Below, in pieces: positions 1 to 6,766 of a stretch of DNA of 24,721 nucleotides; position 1 is the stretch's first letter; the number at the start of each line of letters is the position of its first letter. The notes beneath the pieces were generated by a model that searched no databases, was not told the origin of the DNA, and saw only the letters and a program-made list of their open reading frames with translations. Origin of the DNA: an uncultured Anaerolineaceae bacterium (GTDB lineage Bacteria > Chloroflexota > Anaerolineae > Anaerolineales > Anaerolineaceae); assembly GCA_937920255.1 (NCBI GenBank), contig CALDSL010000435.1, forward strand, positions 1 to 24,721, given 5' to 3'. The translations under genes were made by a program, and so were the position numbers.

Positions 1-59
1 TGGCGGTTGCGCGGATCGAACCAGCGCGGAAAATTCTGGGGTGTGGAGGAGTTTTTCAT
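1..59 (-). CDS. N-terminal fragment of a gene coupled to the Fe-S subunit; possible membrane anchor
   Basis: Only the first 19 codons are inside the window. The peptide begins MKNSSTPQNFPRWFDPRNR. The ATG (59-57) overlaps the TGA of the upstream iron-sulfur subunit as ATGA, which implies translational coupling and a shared complex. In SdhB/FrdB-type operons the partner gene is often a cytochrome b-like membrane anchor, and the visible W-F-D-P-R stretch is compatible with the cytoplasmic lead-in of such a protein. That identity is inferred from context; no transmembrane segment or haem ligand is visible here. A GlpC/HdrD-like subunit is an alternative. Confidence 0.5.
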   Translation of the reverse strand, partial: MKNSSTPQNFPRWFDPRNR

Positions 60-805
60 ATCTTGGCCGTCTCCTGTGGCTTTCTACCGAAAAAACGCCG
101 CACGCGGTTGCCGATCACTTTGCGGCGCAGGTTCATAATCCGCCAGCCGGGGTCGACATTTGACGGGCAGACCGCCGAGCATTCAAACGCGCTATGGCAG
201 CGCCAGACTCCGTCTTCCCCGTCAGCCAGGTCGAGCAGCGAGAGTTCGCCGGTGCGCCGGTAGGAATGCTCCAGGGCTGCCAGCACCGCCGGGCCAACAT
301 AGGTGGATGTGGTGGTGGCGATCGGGCAGGCGCTGACGCAGCAGCCGCACTCGATACAGTCCACCAGGCGCTCGTATTCAGGATTGAGCATGTCTTCGTC
401 ACGCTCGTAGGGCAGGCCGGTGTCGGGCAGGGGCGCAACCTGGGTAAATTGAGCCTCGTCCAGGCGCTGGTAGAACGTGCCCATATCCACCACCAGGTCG
501 CTTACGACCGGAAAGTTGCGCAGCGGCTCTACGTATAGCGTGCCGCCGTTGCTGGTGACCGACCGGATGGTGGTGATGCAGGTCAGTTTTTCCACGCCAT
601 TGACGCGCATGCCGCATGCCCCGCAGGTGGAATGATGGCAGGCATGGCGGAAAATCAGGCTGCGGTCGTGGAAAGCCCAGATGCGCTCGATTCCATCCAG
701 CACGTATTCATCCGGGTCGACGTCCACGGCGAAAGACTGCTGGTGCGGCTGGCCGTCACCCTTCTTCCGCGTAATCACATAGGTGATGTTCCATTTTTCG
801 CTCAC
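56..805 (-). CDS. SdhB/FrdB-type iron-sulfur electron-transfer subunit in a glycerol-3-phosphate operon
   Basis: A 249-residue protein with the full cofactor set of succinate dehydrogenase/fumarate reductase iron-sulfur subunits. The N-terminal ferredoxin domain carries a [2Fe-2S] motif (C56-x4-C61-x2-C64-x11-C76). The C-terminal half has C150, C153, C156 and C160 (CIECGCC...CP) and C203, C209 and C213 (RCHSAFEC...CP), the spacing that binds [4Fe-4S] and [3Fe-4S] in SdhB. The GTG start at 805 has AGGAG about 8 bases upstream and overlaps the glpA stop as GTGA; a longer in-frame extension upstream only reads through glpA. Neighbours are GlpA and glycerol kinase rather than a succinate dehydrogenase flavoprotein. 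I therefore infer that it passes electrons from glycerol-3-phosphate to the quinone pool through the next subunit. It could still be a displaced SdhB. Confidence 0.88.
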   Translation of the reverse strand: MSEKWNITYVITRKKGDGQPHQQSFAVDVDPDEYVLDGIERIWAFHDRSLIFRHACHHSTCGACGMRVNGVEKLTCITTIRSVTSNGGTLYVEPLRNFPVVSDLVVDMGTFYQRLDEAQFTQVAPLPDTGLPYERDEDMLNPEYERLVDCIECGCCVSACPIATTTSTYVGPAVLAALEHSYRRTGELSLLDLADGEDGVWRCHSAFECSAVCPSNVDPGWRIMNLRRKVIGNRVRRFFGRKPQETAKI

Positions 806-1983
806 GGGCGGCTCTCCTGATTGTAACGGTAAAAGGCGCGGTACGATTCGAGCACCACGTCTTTGGTTTGGCAGCCAATGGACAGGCCCAGGTTGCGGCA
901 CACCGTATCGGCGGTTTTCTCGGCCATGGCCCGGCAAGTGGTGGCTTTGCCGCCGGTGATGGTCACCAGCCCGGCAACACCGTCTTTTTCTTTGTGGTCG
1001 ATGGCGATGAAGGTACGGGACATGCTGCGGCCGGGTTCCATCTTCCCGATCAATGGGCGGGCAGACATCCACGCGCCGCGCTCCTGGGTATCGCGCACGC
1101 CCGGCACAAGTTCCATCGCGCTGCGGTGCATTTCCTCCACCTGGTCATCCAAGACCGGGATGTAATCGATATCCTGCACGGTAAATGAGGTTGTGCCAAT
1201 GCACATCATCCGCCGCTGCGGGATGAGAATATCTCCGTCGCCGGGCGGCGCCAGCCGGTTGACCACGCGTTGGATCATGCGCTGGTTGTAAGCCACCATC
1301 ACGCCGGGCGTCGGCACCACGGGCACGTGCAGGTCGGCCATTTTGGCGATTTCTCCCGCCCAGGCGCCGGTGGCGTTGACTATGATGTCGCCGCGCAATT
1401 GGTAGCGCTTATCGTTGGCGCGATCCCACACCTCCACGCCGGAGACCTTCCCCTGGCCATCCATCACCAGATCTTCAACCTGCGTGTAGGCATGGAAGCG
1501 CGCGCCATTCTTTGCCGCCGACGCGGCAAACGCCAGCGCCAGCCGCAGGGGGTCAAACGCGCCATCCGGTACCGAAAAGGCCATGCGCACGTTGGGGTTG
1601 ACGGCCGGTTCCAACTTCAGCACTTGCGCCTGGGTGAGCTGTTCGATGGGGATGTGGCAGGCCTGCGCGCCCTCTGCGAATGGGCCTGCGTAGGCTTCGT
1701 CCGCGTCCGTCAGGGCGATGAACAGGCCGCCGTTAAACTCAATACATTGCTTGGCGATTTTGCGCAGCAGGATATTTTCGTCGATGCATTCGATCGCCGC
1801 TTCGCGGTCATTGACGCAGTAGCGGCCGCCGCTGTGAAGCAGTCCGTGCGTGCGCCCGCTGGTCCCTGACGTCAATTCCCCGCGCTCAACCACCGTGACC
1901 GAAAATCCGCGCAGCGCCAGGTCGTGCGCCAGCGCGCATCCGGTGAATCCGGCCCCAATTATGATTGCGTGAGGTCTATCCAT
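802..1983 (-). CDS. glpA: Anaerobic-type glycerol-3-phosphate dehydrogenase, FAD subunit (GlpA-like, short)
   Basis: FAD-dependent oxidation of sn-glycerol 3-phosphate to dihydroxyacetone phosphate. The N-terminal dinucleotide fold is visible (IIIGAGFTGCALAHDLALRG), followed by GRTHGLLHSGGRY and the ECIDEN block, which match E. coli GlpA much better than GlpD. The late ITGGKATTCRAMAEKTADTVC block also matches. At 393 residues it is about 150 shorter than E. coli GlpA: it ends just after the DAO fold and lacks the C-terminal cysteine-rich BFD-like domain. The start has AAGGAA upstream. It lies 49 bp after glpK and its stop overlaps the GTG of the SdhB-like gene. The lost domain may be replaced by that separate Fe-S subunit (inference). 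No frameshift was seen, so the short form looks native. Confidence 0.9.
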   Translation of the reverse strand: MDRPHAIIIGAGFTGCALAHDLALRGFSVTVVERGELTSGTSGRTHGLLHSGGRYCVNDREAAIECIDENILLRKIAKQCIEFNGGLFIALTDADEAYAGPFAEGAQACHIPIEQLTQAQVLKLEPAVNPNVRMAFSVPDGAFDPLRLALAFAASAAKNGARFHAYTQVEDLVMDGQGKVSGVEVWDRANDKRYQLRGDIIVNATGAWAGEIAKMADLHVPVVPTPGVMVAYNQRMIQRVVNRLAPPGDGDILIPQRRMMCIGTTSFTVQDIDYIPVLDDQVEEMHRSAMELVPGVRDTQERGAWMSARPLIGKMEPGRSMSRTFIAIDHKEKDGVAGLVTITGGKATTCRAMAEKTADTVCRNLGLSIGCQTKDVVLESYRAFYRYNQESRP

Positions 1984-2032
1984 AGTTTCCTTATCAATTT
2001 TTGTGTATCTGAAAATACTTTATCGGTGGCGG

Positions 2033-3529
2033 TCATTCGATCCAATTTAGCGTTCGTTCTACCGCTTTCTTCCAGCCGCTGTACAGTTTAGCGCGCTGCG
2101 TTTCTTCCATGGCGGGCGTCCATTCCTTGGCTTTGCCCCAATTGGCGCGCAGCTCATCCAGGTTCTTCCAGTAGCCGACGGCAAGCCCGGCGGCATATGC
2201 CGCGCCGAGTGATGTCGTTTCCGATACGCGCGGCCGGATGACCGGAACGTTGACCATATCAGCCTGGAACTGCATCAGCAGGTCGTTGTAGACCATGCCC
2301 CCGTCCACCTTGAGCATTTTCAGGCGCACGCCCGAGTCCATTTCCATGGCGTCCAGCACTTCGCGCACCTGGTAGGCGGTTGATTCCAGCGCTGCGCGCG
2401 CGATATGGCCTTTGTTGACATAGCGGGTCATGCCCACGATCACGCCGCGGGCGTCACTGCGCCAGTACGGCGCGAACAAGCCCGAGAACGCCGGAACAAA
2501 ATAGATGCCGCCATTATCTTCCACCGAGTGGGCCAGTTGCTCTACATCCGAAGACTTTTCGATCATGCCCAGGTTGTCGCGCAGCCACTGCACCAGCGCC
2601 CCGGCGATGGCTATCGAGCCTTCCAGGCAGTACACCGCGGGCTGGTCGCCCAGCTTGTAACCCAGCGTGGTCAGCAGCCCGTACTTCGACTGCACCGGTT
2701 CGGTGCCGGTGTTGAGCAACATAAAGCAGCCAGTGCCATAGGTGTTTTTGGCGTCGCCAGGGTCGTAACACGCCTGGCCAAACACGGCAGCTTGCTGGTC
2801 GCCCAGAATGCCGGCCACGGGCACGCCGCTCAGTCCGGCCGATGCGCCGGCATACACTTCGGAGGAGGAGCGGATTTCCGGCAGCATCCCGCGCGGAATG
2901 CCCATATCCGCCAAAATGCTTTCGTCCCAATCGAGGGTGTACAGGTTCATCAACATCGTGCGCGAGGCATTGGTGACATCGGTAATGTGCAGGCCGCCGT
3001 GGGTGCCCCCGGTCAGGTTCCACACCAGCCAGGTGTCGATGTTGCCAAACAGAGCGTCGCCGCGTTCGGCGGCTTCACGCAGCCCGGGAACGTTTTCCAG
3101 CATCCAGCGGATTTTTGGACCGGAGAAGTAGGTTGCCAGCGGCAGACCGACCTTCTCGCGGAAGCGGTCCTGCCCGCCTTCTTTCGCCATTTCGTCGCAA
3201 ATCGTGTCGGTGCGCGTATCCTGCCAGACGATGGCGTTGTAATAGGGCCGGCCGGTCAGGCGGTTCCAAACCACTGTCGTTTCGCGCTGGTTGGTGATGC
3301 CAACCGCGGCCAGATCTGTTGGCACAAGATCCAGTTTTCGCAGGGCGCCCAGGATCACCTCCTGGGTGCGGGTCCAGATTTCCAACGGATCGTGTTCCAC
3401 CCACCCGGCGCGCGGGTAAATTTGCTGGTGCTCGCGTTGTTCAACCGAAATCACGCGTCCTGTACGATCAAAGACCATGCAGCGGGTGCTGGTGGTCCCC
3501 TGGTCTATTGCAGCGATATATTCAGGCAT
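2033..3529 (-). CDS. glpK: Glycerol kinase
   Basis: Phosphorylates glycerol to glycerol 3-phosphate with ATP, feeding the GlpA-type dehydrogenase encoded next. The 498-residue length fits the family (E. coli about 502). FGGY-kinase features run in order: N-terminal phosphate loop AAIDQGTTSTRC, the GITNQRETTVVW and YNAIVWQDTRT substrate-site blocks, GNIDTWLVWNLTGG, the GILGDQQAAVFGQ segment with the catalytic Asp, NTYGTGCFMLLNTG and the C-terminal KVDGGM ATP-site motif. I chose the ATG at 3529 because GGAAGG lies 6-8 bases upstream and the protein then begins MPEYIAAIDQG; an upstream in-frame start would add 11 residues without a homologous role. No glycerol facilitator or GlpR-type regulator is in view. 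Confidence 0.96.
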   Translation of the reverse strand: MPEYIAAIDQGTTSTRCMVFDRTGRVISVEQREHQQIYPRAGWVEHDPLEIWTRTQEVILGALRKLDLVPTDLAAVGITNQRETTVVWNRLTGRPYYNAIVWQDTRTDTICDEMAKEGGQDRFREKVGLPLATYFSGPKIRWMLENVPGLREAAERGDALFGNIDTWLVWNLTGGTHGGLHITDVTNASRTMLMNLYTLDWDESILADMGIPRGMLPEIRSSSEVYAGASAGLSGVPVAGILGDQQAAVFGQACYDPGDAKNTYGTGCFMLLNTGTEPVQSKYGLLTTLGYKLGDQPAVYCLEGSIAIAGALVQWLRDNLGMIEKSSDVEQLAHSVEDNGGIYFVPAFSGLFAPYWRSDARGVIVGMTRYVNKGHIARAALESTAYQVREVLDAMEMDSGVRLKMLKVDGGMVYNDLLMQFQADMVNVPVIRPRVSETTSLGAAYAAGLAVGYWKNLDELRANWGKAKEWTPAMEETQRAKLYSGWKKAVERTLNWIE

Positions 3530-3553
3530 GGTGTCCTTCCTGGAGAGAATCGA

Positions 3554-3612
3554 AAAAGGCAAAGCCTCCTCTTGATTATATATCCAATTCTCAAAAGGGG
3601 GTTTTGCCTTTT
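3554..3612. repeat. 10-bp inverted repeat flanking the putative glpK promoter
   Basis: Arms AAAAGGCAAA (3554-3563) and TTTGCCTTTT (3603-3612) are perfect reverse complements separated by 39 bp. On the minus strand the second arm ends in a T run, so it could terminate transcription from the LCP gene ending at 3652. The arms also bracket the putative glpK -10 box, so a two-site operator is equally possible. Sequence alone does not separate these roles. Confidence 0.5.
3575..3580 (-). promoter_or_regulatory. Possible -10 box of the glpK operon
   Basis: The minus strand reads TATAAT within TATATAATC, about 46 bases before the glpK ATG, giving a leader near 39 nt. I see no good -35 hexamer at 16-18 bp, so this rests on the -10 match and position alone. 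It lies in the loop of the inverted repeat at 3554-3612. Confidence 0.4.
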
Positions 3613-3651
3613 ATGGTGAATGCAGCCCAATCAATGGGCGTGGTTTGTGCG

Positions 3652-4668
3652 TTATCTCACGCCAAACATCTTATCCAGGGTGGTTTTGATTTTGCCAAGT
3701 TCATCGTCTTTGATGACCATGGTCTCATCGGCAAGGATGTTCACCTGCGGTTTGTTGATGGTCGCCGCGCTGATATCCTTGGACTTGATTTCATTGCCCA
3801 TGCAGGCCAGGGTGGCGATTTGCTGAATGCTCAGATCAGTAACGACGCTCTGCTTGACTTTGTCGTACAGGTCGGTAGCTTTGAGCAGGCTCTTGGGCTG
3901 GAAGAGTTTCTCGGCCAGACCCTTGAAGACGGTTGCCTGGCGTTCGATGCGGTTCCACTCGTCCACGCTGGCCAGGCCATCCTTCAGGTAGCGGCTGTAC
4001 AGCATGGCCGTGTTCCCGTTCATCGTCTGTTTGCCCGGCTTGATTGTGACCAGGTCGGATGTAATCGCTTCTTTCACGACCACATCAACGCCCCCAACGA
4101 TATCGATCATCTGCGGCAGCACGCTCTCTTCGATGGTCAGGTACTGGTCCACCGCGATGCCGAAGTTATCGTACAGCGTTTGGGCAATGGCGTCGCTGGC
4201 GATGGCGTCATCCTCGGGTGTAACATTGCCCTCTTTTTCGCGGATGAAGGTGTACAACGGCCCGAGGCGGTACTCTTTGATATTGTATTTGGCTTCCAGG
4301 CTGGGCGTCTTCACCAGAAGATCGCGCGGGAAGGCAAATACTTCAACCTTCTTGTTGCTGTAATCCACTTTGACCACGCGAATGGCGTCCGCGCCGTAGG
4401 GCGGTTCCCAGTATTGCTCATCACGCCCGATCACGAGGACGATCTGGCTGCCGCTCGTTGCGCAGGTTTTGGTGGATGATGGGACAACCGTTGGCGGCGG
4501 TGTGGGTTGTTTCGCTTCGGCCGTCGAAGGGACGTCTGTGGCGGCCATAACCAGGCTCAACGGTTCAGCCAGCGGCTGGCGGTATGCCTGGAAACCGGCA
4601 ATCCCCGCGACCAGCAAACCCAGGAGCAATACACCAGCGATCACTTCAAAAACGACTTTCTTAGACAT
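3652..4668 (-). CDS. LytR-CpsA-Psr (LCP) family glycopolymer transferase
   Basis: LCP proteins move lipid-linked glycopolymers onto cell-wall acceptors outside the membrane. The 338-residue protein has one N-terminal membrane segment (about residues 7-29), a Thr/Pro-rich linker, then an LCP fold. Visible landmarks are VVKVDYSNKKVEVFAFPRDLLV (family theme ending in PRD), the IDIVGGVDVVV block, MNGNTAMLYSRYL and NRIERQATVFKGLAEKL with the paired arginines usual for pyrophosphate contact. A strong AAGGAGG site lies just before the ATG. It is the last gene of the polysaccharide operon, which suits a final ligation step. The acceptor cannot be told from sequence. Confidence 0.87.
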   Translation of the reverse strand: MSKKVVFEVIAGVLLLGLLVAGIAGFQAYRQPLAEPLSLVMAATDVPSTAEAKQPTPPPTVVPSSTKTCATSGSQIVLVIGRDEQYWEPPYGADAIRVVKVDYSNKKVEVFAFPRDLLVKTPSLEAKYNIKEYRLGPLYTFIREKEGNVTPEDDAIASDAIAQTLYDNFGIAVDQYLTIEESVLPQMIDIVGGVDVVVKEAITSDLVTIKPGKQTMNGNTAMLYSRYLKDGLASVDEWNRIERQATVFKGLAEKLFQPKSLLKATDLYDKVKQSVVTDLSIQQIATLACMGNEIKSKDISAATINKPQVNILADETMVIKDDELGKIKTTLDKMFGVR

Positions 4669-4742
4669 CTTTGCCTCCTTGGACGATCCAAAAATTCGAC
4701 GGCAGTAGTGTAAAATAGGATAATCCTGAGCGGTCGTCCCGT

Positions 4743-5636
4743 TCAGGGCTGATTTTCCATCACAGGCCGCGGGAGTAGTACATACGTACCCGCGGGAATG
4801 TATCCCCCATCAGCCTCGGGAATGATCAGTGGTTGGTTGTATTGAGCAAAAAGGGTCTCGGGACAGTCATTCACATCCGCGATCAGCGAAACGGGCGTTT
4901 TGACTTCGATTTTGCGCACTTCAAACTTGGGTAAATCGCTTACATCAGTGATGTTCACGGGGATGACGATGATTTCATCCACCCACAGCGGGATGTGCAT
5001 TTTGTAATTCAGATCCATGATGGCTTGCGGCGTGGTGAAGTTATCCCGCGCCAGCGCATCCAGGTTGTCACCCAATACGATACGATACATTTTCAGGCTC
5101 AACTGAGCGGTCAGCGTGGCTACGATGGCGGTGCTGTTCGGGCCGGGGGTGGCTTGCCACAAGAGCGTGGGCGCCATCGGCGTCGATATCGCTAATTGAG
5201 TAGAGAAGATGCTGGGCCGGTAATCCTCGCTCGTGGGGATTGTATATTCATAGGTTGGCGCGTTGTACGTCTCCACTTCGGCGACTGCTGGTGATGCGGA
5301 TACCCGGTTGATAATTTGATCCCCAAAGAAGAACCAGATAGCGGCCGCGGATATGAGCAGCGCGGCCACAATAAAGATCCTCGTAAACCAGAACGCAAGC
5401 CTCTGGCGGTTGAATACATCCGGCGCGGAGGCCTGAGCAGGAAGCGATGTTGCCTTGGGCGAACGAAACACCGGGCAATGGGCGTATTGCGCCGCCAGGC
5501 AGACGTTTTCCTGATACTCCTTGTTCACGAAGGCATGATTCTTCGTGTGGTAGCAGCAGTTCATCAGCGAAGGGTACGATACAAACGATTCGCGGTCGGT
5601 GCGCAGGCCAAGATACGGGCAGCTACTTACGGGCAT
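4743..5636 (-). CDS. Single-pass membrane protein: Cys4 N-terminal domain plus LysM-like exterior (paralogue 1)
   Basis: A 297-residue protein. An N-terminal cytoplasmic domain starts CPYLG and carries cysteines at 6, 28, 46 and 54 (an extra Cys at 27), ending HCPVF. A membrane segment spans about 83-105, with basic residues before it placing the N-terminus inside. The exterior has a LysM-like stretch (about 183-227: YRIVLGDNLDALARDNF...WVDEIIVIP) and a more degenerate second one (about 258-290) ending AGTYVLLPRP. LysM domains bind N-acetylglucosamine-containing polymers such as peptidoglycan. The C6/C28/C46/C54 spacing is identical in the next gene, so this is a defined domain, probably metal- or Fe-S-binding (inference). 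The ribosome site is weak; a purine-rich GGAGAAGGGGAAGGAG lies in the end of the upstream gene. Confidence 0.8.
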   Translation of the reverse strand: MPVSSCPYLGLRTDRESFVSYPSLMNCCYHTKNHAFVNKEYQENVCLAAQYAHCPVFRSPKATSLPAQASAPDVFNRQRLAFWFTRIFIVAALLISAAAIWFFFGDQIINRVSASPAVAEVETYNAPTYEYTIPTSEDYRPSIFSTQLAISTPMAPTLLWQATPGPNSTAIVATLTAQLSLKMYRIVLGDNLDALARDNFTTPQAIMDLNYKMHIPLWVDEIIVIPVNITDVSDLPKFEVRKIEVKTPVSLIADVNDCPETLFAQYNQPLIIPEADGGYIPAGTYVLLPRPVMENQP

Positions 5637-5655
5637 AATTGTTTCACCGGAACGG

Positions 5656-6711
5656 TTAATCTCCTTCCCCTGGAGGAGGCGGCGGCGATTCAGAGGGCGG
5701 TACCGGCGTCGCGCCGATAATCGCTTCAGTTGTTTCTTGCGTTGGAACTTCGGATGTCGGCTCCGCGGTCGGCGGGGTCACTTCTGTGGGAGGCACGGCT
5801 GTGGTTGGTACGGCAGTCGTCGGTTCCAGGGTGTTTGTTGGCACGGTAGCGCTGGGCGTTACCGGCGATGGCGTGATCTGGGTGGGGATGACCTGGGTTG
5901 GGATGAATTGAGTGGGTGGGATCCAGGGGGTGTAGATGGCCTGTCCCACATACAGGGCAACGCTACTGCCCATGCAGTTGGCAAGCTGCAGTTGGGCGAT
6001 GCTGATGTTGAATATCCGGCTTAAATTGGACATCGTATCGCCCGCCCGGACGATGTACACAACCCACCCGGCAGGATGCACGCATTGCGTTGGCAAAGAC
6101 GCGATCGGCGCGGTGGTGTTCGTGGGCGTGCGTTTTGTGGAAGTGAGGGTTGGCTTTCCAGTCGCGGTCGATGGAGGCGTGGGTGAGAAGCGTGACGTTG
6201 GCGTGAATGAAGCCTGAATAATTGACACCAGGTTGCCGCCCGTACTGGTCAGACTGGGCAGCAGAGGCTGCGGCGTGTTCGTCATCGTCACCGGCAGGGC
6301 GCCCTGGAATGCGCTTGCAGGGGGCAGAATCAGGAGAACGGCCAGGAATATGCCCACCGCGCCAACGACTGCCATGATGGGCAGAATGACATCCCGTGAC
6401 CTGCGCTTTGGCGCTTTGATGGGAATGGGGGCTGTGACTCGCGGTTCGAGGTGCGACCGGCGGGACTGTTTTGGATAGGCTGCGGGTGCGGCTTTTACCG
6501 CCTCCGCGGGCGGGGGTACGGCTGCGTTCGCCTGCCGCAGAAAGACCGGACATGTGGCGTGTTCAGCGCTCATGCAATATTTGCCCTGGTAAATTGTATC
6601 CACCGGCGCGGGAGTGTCGTTGCGATGGCACATATTCCGCAGCGAGGGGAACCCCACCGCGGTATAGCGATCCTCTTCAACTCCAATAAACGGGCAAATG
6701 TTATCACTCAT
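5656..6711 (-). CDS. Single-pass membrane protein: Cys4 N-terminal domain, LysM domain, Thr/Pro-rich tail (paralogue 2)
   Basis: A 351-residue paralogue of the following gene. The N-terminal domain starts CPFIG and has cysteines at 6, 28, 46 and 54, again ending TCPVF. A basic Pro-rich linker (SRRSHLEPR...KAPKRRSRD) precedes the membrane segment (about 107-130), giving N-in topology. A clear LysM domain covers about 216-262 (VVYIVRAGDTMSNLSRIFNISIAQLQLAN...VGQAIYTP). The last 90 residues are Pro/Thr repeats (PTQ-x-IPTQVIPTQ, then TTAVPTTAVPPTEV) without predicted fold, like a wall-spanning or glycosylated stalk. It lies between the BY-kinase and paralogue 1, spaced 55 and 19 bp. The role is unknown; scaffolding of polysaccharide export at the wall is plausible. 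Confidence 0.83.
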   Translation of the reverse strand: MSDNICPFIGVEEDRYTAVGFPSLRNMCHRNDTPAPVDTIYQGKYCMSAEHATCPVFLRQANAAVPPPAEAVKAAPAAYPKQSRRSHLEPRVTAPIPIKAPKRRSRDVILPIMAVVGAVGIFLAVLLILPPASAFQGALPVTMTNTPQPLLPSLTSTGGNLVSIIQASFTPTSRFSPTPPSTATGKPTLTSTKRTPTNTTAPIASLPTQCVHPAGWVVYIVRAGDTMSNLSRIFNISIAQLQLANCMGSSVALYVGQAIYTPWIPPTQFIPTQVIPTQITPSPVTPSATVPTNTLEPTTAVPTTAVPPTEVTPPTAEPTSEVPTQETTEAIIGATPVPPSESPPPPPGEGD

Positions 6712-6766
6712 GGTTCATAACCCTGTTGGTCGCTGTGTTTGATGGACAGCCTCCCCTGTGCTGTCG

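Noticed and set aside
806..1072. N-terminal extension of the Fe-S subunit
   Set aside because: This part is another frame of glpA; the GTG at 805 with its ribosome site and GTGA overlap is the better start.
2405..3619. 404-codon plus-strand open frame
   Set aside because: It is antisense to glpK, has no ribosome site and is rich in Arg/His/Ala as expected from a GC-rich shadow frame.
3319..4479. 386-codon plus-strand open frame
   Set aside because: It crosses the glpK and LCP genes in antisense and has no family motif.
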